Source: Pararhizobium_B sp963760965 (GTDB lineage Bacteria > Pseudomonadota > Alphaproteobacteria > Rhizobiales > Rhizobiaceae). Taken from it: DNA of 64,000 nucleotides. The position numbers and the translations under genes are program-made. Location: NCBI GenBank assembly GCA_963760965.1, contig CAVXEW010000013.1, forward strand, positions 372,001 to 436,000, in the 5' to 3' direction. Below are positions 48,288 to 56,842 of the stretch, in pieces; position 1 is the first letter of the stretch; the number at the start of each line of letters is the position of its first letter. The notes beneath the pieces were generated by a model. That model saw only the letters and a program-made list of their open reading frames with translations. It did no database searches and was not told where the DNA came from.

Positions 48288-50801
48288 ATGACGGGCGCGG
48301 TGGCGATAGCGGCACAGGCCGGGCGGCTGGACACGGGATGGCGGCTCGCCGTCTCGACGGCCGGCGCCTTTGCTCTTCCTTCGGCGATCGGCGACGACGC
48401 GGAGTGGCTCGCCGCTTCCTGCCCGGGCACCGCGGCGGCCACGCTCGAGGCCCACGGCCGCTGGGATCGCGGCGCGCCGTCGCCGCTGCACGACAAGGAC
48501 GTCTGGTACCGTCGCCGGCTCGAGGCCGTCGGGCCGGTGCGGCTCGTCTTCGAAGGCCTGGCGACGATCGCCGAGGTCTATGTCGACGACCGGCTGGTGC
48601 TTGCCTCAACCTCGATGTTCGTTCCGCAGGAGGTCGCGGTCACCCTTGCGGGCGGCGAGATGCTGACGATCGCGTTCCGCAGCCTCAGCGCCCATCTCGA
48701 CGGTCTCAAGGGGCCGCGCGCGCGCTGGAAACCGCGCATGATCGACGATCAGCGCCTGCGGCTGGTCCGCACGACCCTGATCGGCCACATGCCGGGCTGG
48801 TGCCCGGCCTTCGACGTCGTCGGCCCCTTCCGGCCGGTGCGGCTGGTGCGATTGGAGGCGCGGCCGCGGATCGTCGAATCCGTGCTGCATGCCGGGCTCG
48901 ACGGCACGACCGGCACGCTCGACGTGAGGCTGACGCTCGACGCGCCGCCCGGCGAAGGGGAGGCGGCGACGGTCTCCTGCGCCGGCGTCACGGCGGTGCT
49001 GGAGCCGAACGGGCGGGAACTCGCGGGACGCCTGCGCGTGCCCGGCGTCGCGGCATGGTGGCCGCACAGCCACGGCACGCCGGCGCTGCATGCCGTGACC
49101 GTCACCCTCGGCAACGTTTCCATGCCCGCCGGACGGGTCGGCTTCCGCCGGATCGAGCTCGATCGCGAGCGGGACGGGAAGGGCTTCCGGCTGCTCGTCA
49201 ACGGGGTGCCGGTGTTCTGCCGCGGTTCGGTCTGGACGCCCGCCGACCCGGTGCGATTGCCCTGCGATTCCTCCGAACTGTCGGAGGATCTTCGGCTGGT
49301 GCGCGAGGCAGGCGTCAATATGCTGCGGGTCGCGGGCACGTTCGTCTACGAGGGCGACGGCTTCCACGAGCTTTGCGACGAGCTGGGGATCCTCGTCTGG
49401 CAGGACCTGATGCTCGCCAATTTCGACTACCCGTCGCGCGACGGGTCGTGGTGCGCGTCGCTTTCGGAGGAAGTCGGCGCGCTGCTCGGGCGCCTGGCGA
49501 ATTCGCCCTCGCTCGCCGTGCTGTGCGGCGGCAGCGAGATCGCGCAGCAGGCGGCCATGATGGGGCTGCCGGCGACGATGGATCCGGCGCCGTGGTGGGA
49601 GGACGTCGTGCGGCCCGCCGCCCGGGCGTTGCGCCCGGACGTCGTCCTCGTTCCGTCCTCGCCGTCCGGCGGCGCCCTGCCGTTCACCGCCGATGGCGGG
49701 CCGGTGCATTATTTCGGCGTCGGCGCCTATTGCCGGCCGCTCGAGGACGCGCGGCGCGCCGGCGTGCGCTTCGCCAGCGAGTGCCTCGCCTTCGCCAACG
49801 TTCCCCAGCAGGAGACGCTCGACGCGCACCTGCCCGTCTCGCCGGTCCACGATCCGCGCTGGAAGGCCGCGACGCCGCGCGACGCCGGCGCCTCCTGGGA
49901 TTTCGAGGACGTCCGCGACCACTACCTCGAAGCGGTCTTCGGCCTCGACGCGCGGCGCCTGCGGATCGGGGACGGGGCGCGCTACCTGCAATTGTCGCGT
50001 GCGGTGACGGCGGAAGTCGCCGAGCGCACGATCGACGAATGGCGCCGGCCGGCCTCGCCGGCCGCGGGCGCGCTCACCCTGTTCTGGAAGGACCTGCAGG
50101 CGGGGGCCGGCTGGGGGGCCGTCGATGCGGCGGGCCGGCCGAAGTCCGTCTGGCACGCGCTGAAGCGCGCCTTCGCGCCGCTGCGCCTGATCCTGACGGA
50201 CGAGGGCATCAACGGGCTCGGCGTGCATCTCGTCAACGACGGGGCCAGACCGGTCGAGGGCACGCTGGTGCTCACCTGCCTGCGCGACGGCGCGACGCCC
50301 GTCGTCACCGGCCGGCGCGCCGTGGCGGTCGCCGCCCATGGCGGGCTGACGCTTTCGGCCTTCGAGGTGCTCGGGGCGTTCTTCGACGTCAGCAACGCCT
50401 ATCGTTTCGGGCCGGCCGCCCATGAGGTGACCGTGGCACGGCTGGAGGATGCGGCCGGCGTGCCGCTCGCCGAGGCCTTCCACCTGTTGCCGGGAGTTTC
50501 CGTCCTGCGCCGGGACGTCGGGTTCGAGGCGCGCGTGGAGGGCGGGCCGGGCGACTGGCGGCTGGTGCTGTCCTGCCGCCGGGCGGCCTACCACGTCGAT
50601 GTCGGCTGCGCGACGCACCGTGCCGGTGACAATCATTTCCATCTCCTTCCGGGCCGCGAGAAATCCATCGGCCTGGCCGGCCCGCCGGAGGGACCGGCGC
50701 CGTCGGGCACCGTCACCGCGCTCAACGCGGAGCGGCCGGTGGAGTTTTCGGCCGAAGCCGCCGCGGCGGCCGGCGCAACGTCGAGCGGAGGTCGGCCATG
50801 A
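48288..50801 (+). CDS. Glycoside hydrolase family 2-like protein (beta-mannosidase-like)
   Basis: 837 aa. Sandwich, immunoglobulin-like and TIM-barrel parts in GH2 order: VWYRRRLEAVGPVRLVFEGLATIAEVYVDD, then GFRRIELDRERDGKGFRLLVNGVPVFCRG, the general-acid region SPSLAVLCGGSEIAQQ (E present; the usual WxGNNE is altered to CGGSE), and a nucleophile-like FASECLAF. No signal peptide, so likely cytoplasmic. ATG 48288 follows TTGGAG; a GTG at 48282 is possible. Substrate unknown; in this operon it may shape or trim a glycan or act as an unusual transferase. Confidence 0.82.
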   Translation: MTGAVAIAAQAGRLDTGWRLAVSTAGAFALPSAIGDDAEWLAASCPGTAAATLEAHGRWDRGAPSPLHDKDVWYRRRLEAVGPVRLVFEGLATIAEVYVDDRLVLASTSMFVPQEVAVTLAGGEMLTIAFRSLSAHLDGLKGPRARWKPRMIDDQRLRLVRTTLIGHMPGWCPAFDVVGPFRPVRLVRLEARPRIVESVLHAGLDGTTGTLDVRLTLDAPPGEGEAATVSCAGVTAVLEPNGRELAGRLRVPGVAAWWPHSHGTPALHAVTVTLGNVSMPAGRVGFRRIELDRERDGKGFRLLVNGVPVFCRGSVWTPADPVRLPCDSSELSEDLRLVREAGVNMLRVAGTFVYEGDGFHELCDELGILVWQDLMLANFDYPSRDGSWCASLSEEVGALLGRLANSPSLAVLCGGSEIAQQAAMMGLPATMDPAPWWEDVVRPAARALRPDVVLVPSSPSGGALPFTADGGPVHYFGVGAYCRPLEDARRAGVRFASECLAFANVPQQETLDAHLPVSPVHDPRWKAATPRDAGASWDFEDVRDHYLEAVFGLDARRLRIGDGARYLQLSRAVTAEVAERTIDEWRRPASPAAGALTLFWKDLQAGAGWGAVDAAGRPKSVWHALKRAFAPLRLILTDEGINGLGVHLVNDGARPVEGTLVLTCLRDGATPVVTGRRAVAVAAHGGLTLSAFEVLGAFFDVSNAYRFGPAAHEVTVARLEDAAGVPLAEAFHLLPGVSVLRRDVGFEARVEGGPGDWRLVLSCRRAAYHVDVGCATHRAGDNHFHLLPGREKSIGLAGPPEGPAPSGTVTALNAERPVEFSAEAAAAAGATSSGGRP

Positions 50802-52633
50802 GGCCCGTCGTCTTCAGCAATACGATCGGCTGGGTGCATCCGGCAGGCGGCAGCCGCGGCGTCGTCGTCGCCGGCGCGCACGGCTTCGACGACCTCTGCA
50901 GCCGGCGCTTCCTCACGATGATGGCGCGGCGGATCGCGGGGGCCGGGCTGCCCGTTCTGCAGTTCGACTATCCCGGTTGCGGCGACGCGGCCGGGGACCA
51001 CGAGGAACCGGGCCGCGTGGCGGCATGGACGAAGGCGATCGGCACGGCGATCGAGCGGCTGAAGGAAGAGACCGGCGTTTCCGACGTTCTGGTGATCGGC
51101 TTCCGGCTCGGGGCACTGCTCGCGCCGGCGGCGGTCGCCGGGCGGGACGACGTGGCGGGCGTGGCGCTGCTTGCGCCGCCCGCTTCGGGCAAGGCCTATG
51201 TGCGCGAGCTGACCGGGCTTTCGCGGATGATCGACGGGACGCTGCGGCCGCCGGAGGGAGACGCCGCCGCGGTGCCGTTCGACGGGATCCGGGCGGCGGG
51301 CTTCGCGATGACGGCGGAGACGGTCGCCGACCTGCGCGGCCTCGACTGGCCGGCGGCGCTGCAGAAGAGCGGCGTCCGCGACGTGCTGCTCATGCCGGCG
51401 GCACCGTCGCCGGCGGCTGCCGGCGCCGCGGACCGGCTCGCCCGGGCGGGAGCCTGCGTCGTCGCGCAGCCCTTTGCCGGCTACAACACGCTGATGTGCG
51501 ACCCGACGGCGAACGAGATACCGCTGGCGACGCTCGCCATGGTCGTCGCGTGGGCACGCGAGAGGGCCGGCCGGGGGCGGCTGGACGAGCTTGCCGTCGC
51601 GGTGCCCGACAGCCTGGCCGGGCCGCATTGGGAAGAGCGCCCCGTCGTGATCCGCGACGGCCCGGAGATCTGCGGCGTGCTCTGCCTGCCGGCCGGTGGC
51701 GGAGATCCGGAGGAGGTTACGCTGTTCCTGAACGCGGGCGCGGTGCCGCATGTCGGCTGGGCGCGCGGCACCGTGGAGATGGCGCGCGCGCTCGCGGCCC
51801 GCGGCGGCGCGTCCCTCAGGATCGACCTGCCGGGCCTCGGCCAGAGCGAGGCGCCGCCGGAAAAGAGGCTGTTCCTCTACGACATGCGGACGCGGGCCGA
51901 CGTGGCGAGGGTGGTCGACTGGCTGGAGAGGGCGGGTTTCCGCCGCGTCTGCGCGACCGGGACCTGCTCCGGCGCCTTCCAGGCGTTCCATGCGGCGCGC
52001 AGCGACCCGCGCATCGACCGGCTGGCGATGGTCAATCCGCTGTGCTTCGCCTGGAACAGCTCCTATGCGCTCGATATGGGCGTGTGGAAGGCCTATGAAA
52101 GCTCCAGGGCGGCGCGCCGGAAAGCCGACGGCGGCGAGGCGGACGAGTTGCCAGGCGACGCACCGCCACGCGGGGGGATGGGCGGCGCGCCCGGCGGGAT
52201 CATGGCGGCGGTGCGGGGCGCCGTCTCCTTCGGCGGCCGCCGCTCGGTTCGCCGCACCCTCGAACTGATCAAGTCGGGCCTCGCCGGCCTGTCGCCGGCC
52301 CGGCTCGCCGGCGGCCGTCCGGTGGAACGATGGATGTCGGACCTCGTCGCGCGCGGCACCCGGGTGCTGATGGTGACGTCCGAGGGCGACCTCAGCCACG
52401 AGGAGATCGCGCGCCATTTCGGCCCGGGCGGCGAGCGGCTGGCGCGTCTTCCGGCGGTGACGATGCGGGAACTGCCGGCGGCCGACCATACGCTCACCCC
52501 GCCGCATGCCCGCCGCCTGATGGCCGAGCACCTCGCCGCGTTCACCCGCCCGGAGCCGGCGCCCGTCGCCGCCGGCGCATCCGCCCCGGTTCGCCCGGCC
52601 GAGAAGCTCCTGCCGGTCGCGACGCGGGCGTAG
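50798..52633 (+). CDS. Double alpha/beta hydrolase with Arg and Cys nucleophile elbows
   Basis: 611 aa. Two hydrolase folds in tandem. First half: GFRLGALL stands where G-x-S-x-G is expected, so the nucleophile is replaced by Arg. Second half: GTCSGAF gives Cys as nucleophile, with a plausible acid in TSEGDLSHEE and His in AADHTLTPPH. Exosortase-A-associated hydrolases of polysaccharide loci have comparable GLRLGALL and GLCDGAS elbows. So the first domain is probably inactive or scaffolding and the second an acyl transferase or thioesterase. It starts in the stop of the GH2 gene (ATGA). Confidence 0.8.
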   Translation: MRPVVFSNTIGWVHPAGGSRGVVVAGAHGFDDLCSRRFLTMMARRIAGAGLPVLQFDYPGCGDAAGDHEEPGRVAAWTKAIGTAIERLKEETGVSDVLVIGFRLGALLAPAAVAGRDDVAGVALLAPPASGKAYVRELTGLSRMIDGTLRPPEGDAAAVPFDGIRAAGFAMTAETVADLRGLDWPAALQKSGVRDVLLMPAAPSPAAAGAADRLARAGACVVAQPFAGYNTLMCDPTANEIPLATLAMVVAWARERAGRGRLDELAVAVPDSLAGPHWEERPVVIRDGPEICGVLCLPAGGGDPEEVTLFLNAGAVPHVGWARGTVEMARALAARGGASLRIDLPGLGQSEAPPEKRLFLYDMRTRADVARVVDWLERAGFRRVCATGTCSGAFQAFHAARSDPRIDRLAMVNPLCFAWNSSYALDMGVWKAYESSRAARRKADGGEADELPGDAPPRGGMGGAPGGIMAAVRGAVSFGGRRSVRRTLELIKSGLAGLSPARLAGGRPVERWMSDLVARGTRVLMVTSEGDLSHEEIARHFGPGGERLARLPAVTMRELPAADHTLTPPHARRLMAEHLAAFTRPEPAPVAAGASAPVRPAEKLLPVATRA

Positions 52634-52660
52634 CGTCGCCGGGCGACCCCGTTTCGCGCG

Positions 52661-53983
52661 TCAGTGAAGCAGGCGCGGCAGGAACAGCGTGATCGACGGG
52701 ACGGCGACGAGAAGCGCGATCCGCAGGATCTCCGAGAAGAAGAACGGCATCACGCCCTTGAAGGTCTGGCGCATCGGCACGTCGGGCGACAGCGAGTTGA
52801 TGATGAAGACGTTGAGGCCGACCGGCGGCGTGATCAGTCCAAGCTCGACGACGATCAGGATGATGATGCCGAACCAGATCTTGGTCTCCTCCGGGCCGAG
52901 GCCGAAATCGAGGCCGGCGACCACCGGCCAGAAGAACGGAATCGCCAGGATCACCATCGACAGGGAATCCATCAGGCAGCCGAAGATCAGGAATATGACG
53001 ATGATCAGCGTCAGGATCCCGAGCGGCGGCAGGCCGGAATTCTGCAGGAAGTCGGCTGCCGCCTGCGGCACGCCGGCGCGGGCCATGAAGATCTTCAGCA
53101 GCTCCGCGCCGAGCAGGATGAGGAAGATCATGCCCGTGGTGCGGGCGGTCTCCAGCAGCGCCGAGAGCGCTGCCCGGATCGTCAGCCGGCGCGTGGGAAA
53201 GCCGTAGAGGCCGACCATGAAGACGCCGATGGCGGCGGCCGGCGTCGGATTGTAGATGCCGGCGTAGATGCCGCCGATGACGACTCCGAAGATGACCAGC
53301 ACCGGAATGACGCCGAGCGTGGCGTTCATCATCTCGGCGCTGGTGACCCTCTGGCCCTCGGGGCCGGAACCGGGGACGACGCGAACGTAGATCGCGATCG
53401 TCACCATGAAGAAGATCATCGCGAGGATGCCGGGAACCAGGGCCGCGGCGAACATCTCGACGATGTTCGCCTCGACGATGATCGCGTAGACGATGAGCAC
53501 GACCGAGGGCGGGATCAGGATGCCGAGCGTGCCGCCGGCGGCGATCGTGCCGGTCGCGAGAGCGGGCGAGAACCTGTAGCGGCGCAGCTCCGGCAGGGCC
53601 ACCTGGCCCATGGTCGAGGCCGTCGCCGTCGAGGAGCCGCACAGGGCACCGAAGCCGGCGCAGGCGGCGACGGCGGCCATCGCCAGCCCGCCCCGGAAGC
53701 GGCCGAGCCAGGCGTTCGCGGCGCGGAAGAGGTCGCGCGACAGGCCGCAGCGCGCCGCCAGCCCGCCCATCAGGATGAACATCGGCAGGACCGAGAGGTC
53801 GTAGTTGGCGAACTGCGCGTAGGCGAGGTCCTTGAGCTGGTTGAGCAGGACCGCCGGGCCGGACTGCACGACGGTGCCGGCGATGCCGACGAGGATCATC
53901 GTGTAGGCGATCGGCACGCGGATGGCGATCAGTCCCAGCAGGCAGACGACGCCGATGAGGCCGAGGAACAGGTCGGTTGTCAT
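52661..53983 (-). CDS. dctM: TRAP transporter large permease, DctM family
   Basis: 440 aa, about 12 to 14 helices. DctM signature GALCGSSTATASTMGQVALPELRRY and the GGTLGILIPPSVVLIVYAI motif identify the 12-TM permease of tripartite ATP-independent periplasmic transporters. It imports an organic acid with Na+ or H+ symport; the substrate depends on the DctP partner. Genes run DctP-DctQ-DctM on the minus strand with overlap or short gaps. Confidence 0.93.
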   Translation of the reverse strand: MTTDLFLGLIGVVCLLGLIAIRVPIAYTMILVGIAGTVVQSGPAVLLNQLKDLAYAQFANYDLSVLPMFILMGGLAARCGLSRDLFRAANAWLGRFRGGLAMAAVAACAGFGALCGSSTATASTMGQVALPELRRYRFSPALATGTIAAGGTLGILIPPSVVLIVYAIIVEANIVEMFAAALVPGILAMIFFMVTIAIYVRVVPGSGPEGQRVTSAEMMNATLGVIPVLVIFGVVIGGIYAGIYNPTPAAAIGVFMVGLYGFPTRRLTIRAALSALLETARTTGMIFLILLGAELLKIFMARAGVPQAAADFLQNSGLPPLGILTLIIVIFLIFGCLMDSLSMVILAIPFFWPVVAGLDFGLGPEETKIWFGIIILIVVELGLITPPVGLNVFIINSLSPDVPMRQTFKGVMPFFFSEILRIALLVAVPSITLFLPRLLH

Positions 53984-53989
53984 GGTTTC

Positions 53990-54571
53990 CTATTCGCCGA
54001 GGCTGGTACGGGGGGCGTAGTTGGCCATCGGCAGGCCGCGGATGCCGCGCCAGGCGTCGACGGCCGTGACGATGGATGCCAGGAGCAGGAGCGCGAGCGA
54101 GAGGAGCATCGGAGGAAACGCGGTCCAGAGCGGCAGCTGGAGCACGGGGGTGACCTCCGGGTAGCGCATGTAGCTGAGCATTCCGAGCGTCATCTGGCGC
54201 AGGAGCAGGGCGGAGAAGGCGATGGCGAACAGCGAGGAGAAGCCGGCCATGGCGGCCTTCCTGCGCTCGCTCATGTGCTCGGTGAAGATGTCGACCGTCA
54301 CGTTCGAGCCCGTCAGCTGGCAATAGGGCAGGAACATGAAGACGGCGACGCCGATGAAGTTCTTGACGAGCTCGTAGTCGGCCGAGAACGGCGCCCTGAA
54401 CAGCACGTTCGACACCGCGCTCGCCGCCGTCAGCACGGCGAGCCCGGCAGTCGTCAGGCCGCCGAGCAGCGCCCACCCCCTGACGATCACCCCGATCGCG
54501 CGCTCGACCGCGCCCGGATGGTGGCGGGGAGGGCGCGCCGCGCCATCCCCGCTTGCCGGCTGGTTGCTCAA
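53990..54571 (-). CDS. dctQ: TRAP transporter small permease, DctQ family
   Basis: 193 aa, four helices (LLGGLTTAGLAVLTAASAVSNVLF; VKNFIGVAVFMFLPYCQL; FSSLFAIAFSALLLRQMTLG; FPPMLLSLALLLLASIV). The DctQ motif ADYELVKNFIGVAVF is present. The start is probably TTG at 54571, overlapping the DctP stop (TTGA), because no ATG or GTG near the first helix has a better ribosome site; GTG within GVIVRGW is the alternative. About 30 charged residues come before the first helix. Confidence 0.85.
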   Translation of the reverse strand: MSNQPASGDGAARPPRHHPGAVERAIGVIVRGWALLGGLTTAGLAVLTAASAVSNVLFRAPFSADYELVKNFIGVAVFMFLPYCQLTGSNVTVDIFTEHMSERRKAAMAGFSSLFAIAFSALLLRQMTLGMLSYMRYPEVTPVLQLPLWTAFPPMLLSLALLLLASIVTAVDAWRGIRGLPMANYAPRTSLGE

Positions 54572-55611
54572 GACGCGTTCTTCTTGATGGCCGCGCGTGC
54601 CGCGTCGACGATCTCCTGAGCCTTGATCTTGCCCTTGTGGTCGTTCACCCACTTGTCGACCACGGGGCGCAGCGCCTTGTTGAAGGTCTCCATCTCGTCG
54701 GGCTTGAGAACGATGTAGGTGTTGCCGGCGTCGACGGCGACCTTGATGCCGTGGTCGTCGTCGTCGCGCCAGATGTGGCCGACCTCGACCAGCCAGTCGC
54801 GGTCCGAGTTCTTGTCGAAGACCTTCTTCAGGTCGTCGGGAAGCGAGTTCCACTTGTCCTTGTTCATGGACACCTGGAAGGTCGTCGTGCCGAAGCGCGC
54901 CTTGTCGGGGCCCTCGATCTGGTACTTGGTGACGTCCTGCAGCTTCAGCGCCGGTATGATCTCCCAGGGGATCAGGGCGCCGTCGACCGTATGGGTGGAG
55001 AGGGCCTGCGGCAGGTCCGGCACCGGCATGGTGACGGGAGTGGCGCCCATGGCCTTGACCACGTCGTTGCCCGTCGGCCCCGGGACGCGCAGCTTGGTGC
55101 CCTGCGTGTCCTTGACGGTGTGGACGGGCTTGTCGGCCATGTGGAGTGCCTGCCCGGCATGGACGTGGTTGAAGAGCACGTGGACGGCTGCGTATTCGGG
55201 CGCGAGATACTCGTCGAACATGTCGCGCATGGCGAGGTTGGTCGCCGGGATGTCGTTGACGAAGACCGTCGGCAGTTCGAAGGCTTCGGAGCGAGGAAAC
55301 AGGCCCGGCGTGTAGCCGTTGACCGTCCAGACGATGTCGACGACGCCGTCGGCGACCTGGCGGAAGAGCTGGGGCGGAGAGCCGCCGAGCGTCATGGAGG
55401 GATAGATGTCGATCTGGATGCGGCCGTTCGAGTCCTTCTCGATCCGCTTCACCCAGGGTTCGAGCATCTTCACCTGGGCCGGCGATTTCGGCCCGAGGAA
55501 GTGGTGCAGCTTGAACTTGACCTCCGGACTGGCGGCATAGCCCTGCCGCACCAGCGCGGGCGCGGCCAGTACCCCGGCCGTCGTTGCCAGGAATTTCCTG
55601 CGACTGATCAT
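54568..55611 (-). CDS. dctP: TRAP transporter substrate-binding protein, DctP family
   Basis: 347 aa. Twin-arginine signal peptide (MISRRKFLATTAGVLAAPALVRQG), so exported folded. The DctP domain has KLRVPGPTGNDVVKAMGATPV with the carboxylate-binding Arg (LRVPGPT) and LPQALSTHTVDGALIPWEI. It binds a carboxylate in the periplasm; sequence does not give the acid. No genes for its catabolism are adjacent. A ribosome site AGGAGGAGAACG precedes ATG 55611. Confidence 0.93.
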   Translation of the reverse strand: MISRRKFLATTAGVLAAPALVRQGYAASPEVKFKLHHFLGPKSPAQVKMLEPWVKRIEKDSNGRIQIDIYPSMTLGGSPPQLFRQVADGVVDIVWTVNGYTPGLFPRSEAFELPTVFVNDIPATNLAMRDMFDEYLAPEYAAVHVLFNHVHAGQALHMADKPVHTVKDTQGTKLRVPGPTGNDVVKAMGATPVTMPVPDLPQALSTHTVDGALIPWEIIPALKLQDVTKYQIEGPDKARFGTTTFQVSMNKDKWNSLPDDLKKVFDKNSDRDWLVEVGHIWRDDDDHGIKVAVDAGNTYIVLKPDEMETFNKALRPVVDKWVNDHKGKIKAQEIVDAARAAIKKNAS

Positions 55612-56209
55612 TCGTTCTCCTCCTTGGTTGCCTCCGAAGCAGGGCCGGCGGCATGATTCACGGCTTTTTGGAACGGCCCGCTGCCTCCCCGGTCCCGCGC
55701 CGCGACACGCGTGGCACGGGACGTCCTTCCCTTAGGAAATCACAGTTTTCATCCGATTTCACCTGTGCCGAAAGGCGGCAGGGAAGGCCGCTCGGGCAAG
55801 CGGCGATGTGCCCGCGCGGAACCTTCGGCGCCCGGCGCCGGCGAAGCCGCCTCCCGGCCGGCTTCTTCGGGCAGTTCGAGAAAAAAAGGGGAGGGGCGGC
55901 ATGCCGGCGGCGACCCCCGCGCCGGAAATCCGGCAACGCCTTTCGCACGCCGTCCTCACCGCCTGCCAGTTTCGACCGAAGCATGGCCGACACCTCCCAT
56001 ATCGGCTCCGCCCGCGGGCGGAGGTTTGGTCCCCTCCGGTTTAGGGAATCGTGCCCGTACCGGTATTACCCAAACTAGTTTGCAGCCAAACATCTTTCGG
56101 CGAAGAAGGCAAGTCCGCGCCGGTTGCGTCCTGGCACAATCTGCGGGTCCGAGGCCTTCCGGGGCCGAGGGTCGCACGCCCTGCGGGTGGAGGCTGGCCG
56201 CGGCCGCCG
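55612..56209. other. 598-base region between dctP and the MarR gene
   Basis: Holds the promoter of the TRAP operon. It has a perfect palindrome CTCCGCCCGCGGGCGGAG, and CAAACTAGTTTG at 56072-56083 (listed). Frames here are open by composition and none reads as protein. Confidence 0.5.
56072..56083. promoter_or_regulatory. CAAACTAGTTTG palindrome (possible MarR operator)
   Basis: Perfect 12-bp palindrome. The half-site CAAACTA recurs at 56773-56779, just upstream of the marR promoter. MarR proteins bind TTTG-N-CAAA-like sites. If used, it might link the regulator to the region before dctP; its effect is not known. Confidence 0.4.
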
Positions 56210-56707
56210 TCATTCGAGGTTTACGGCAATGTGGCGCAGGAGCGCGAGCAGTTCCTCCTTCCGGACGCCGACCAGCTCGTCGAGTTCCTCGTCGTGTCGC
56301 GCTGCATGATAGGCGAGACGGTCGAGCTTTTCCCGGCCCGCTTCCGTCAGCCGCAGGGCGTAGCTGCGCCTGTCGTGCGCCAGCGGCTCGCGCGAGATCA
56401 GCTGCGCCCGGATCAGGTCGCGCAGCACCGGCGTGATCGTGGACTTGTCGCGTCCGCTCGCCCGGGACAGGACCATCGGCGTTATCCCGGGGTTCGAGCC
56501 GATCAGGCTGAGGACCGCGAACCAGCCCGGCCTGAGATCGCTCTCACCCGTGTGGCGCTTGAATGACTTGAAGGAAGCGTTCTGGGCAAGCCGGAGATAG
56601 AAGCCGATGTAGTTGCCGAGCGGACCGAGGTCCACCGCTCCATCGGTCAGGGCAGCGTCCCCGTCTGGATCGAAGCCGGTCCCGCTTTCGCGTTCCTCGT
56701 TGGCCAT
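56210..56707 (-). CDS. MarR-family transcriptional regulator
   Basis: 165 aa. Winged HTH: LRPGWFAVLSLIGSNPGITPMVLSRASGRDKSTITPVLRDLI and the wing AHDRRSYALRLTEAGREKL. Binds as a dimer and is usually released by a phenolic or lipophilic ligand. CCAGGAGGAGTTCTCG precedes ATG 56707. It follows the RND pump genes on the same strand and has its own promoter-like element; regulating that pump is the simplest hypothesis. Confidence 0.9.
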   Translation of the reverse strand: MANEERESGTGFDPDGDAALTDGAVDLGPLGNYIGFYLRLAQNASFKSFKRHTGESDLRPGWFAVLSLIGSNPGITPMVLSRASGRDKSTITPVLRDLIRAQLISREPLAHDRRSYALRLTEAGREKLDRLAYHAARHDEELDELVGVRKEELLALLRHIAVNLE

Positions 56708-56730
56708 CGAGAACTCCTCCTGGCGGGAAA

Positions 56731-56759
56731 AGTATATGGCGACCGCGGCGAGCAGGCAA
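56731..56759 (-). promoter_or_regulatory. marR promoter
   Basis: On the minus strand TTGCCT (56759-56754), 17-base spacer, TATACT (56736-56731). The CAAACTA half-site lies 14 bases upstream of the -35, next to a TTTGTTTTG stretch, consistent with autoregulation. Confidence 0.6.
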
Positions 56760-56842
56760 CTTTGTTTTGTCTCAAACTATCGCGGGCACCGGTCCCGCGC
56801 ACGCCCCGAATCATCAAGCACATGCGCAGATGCTGAACCAGA

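Noticed and set aside
52664..54619. 651-codon plus-strand frame antisense to the TRAP genes
   Set aside because: Low-complexity Asp/Glu/Arg sequence typical of antisense frames of GC-rich genes; the TRAP genes are unmistakable.
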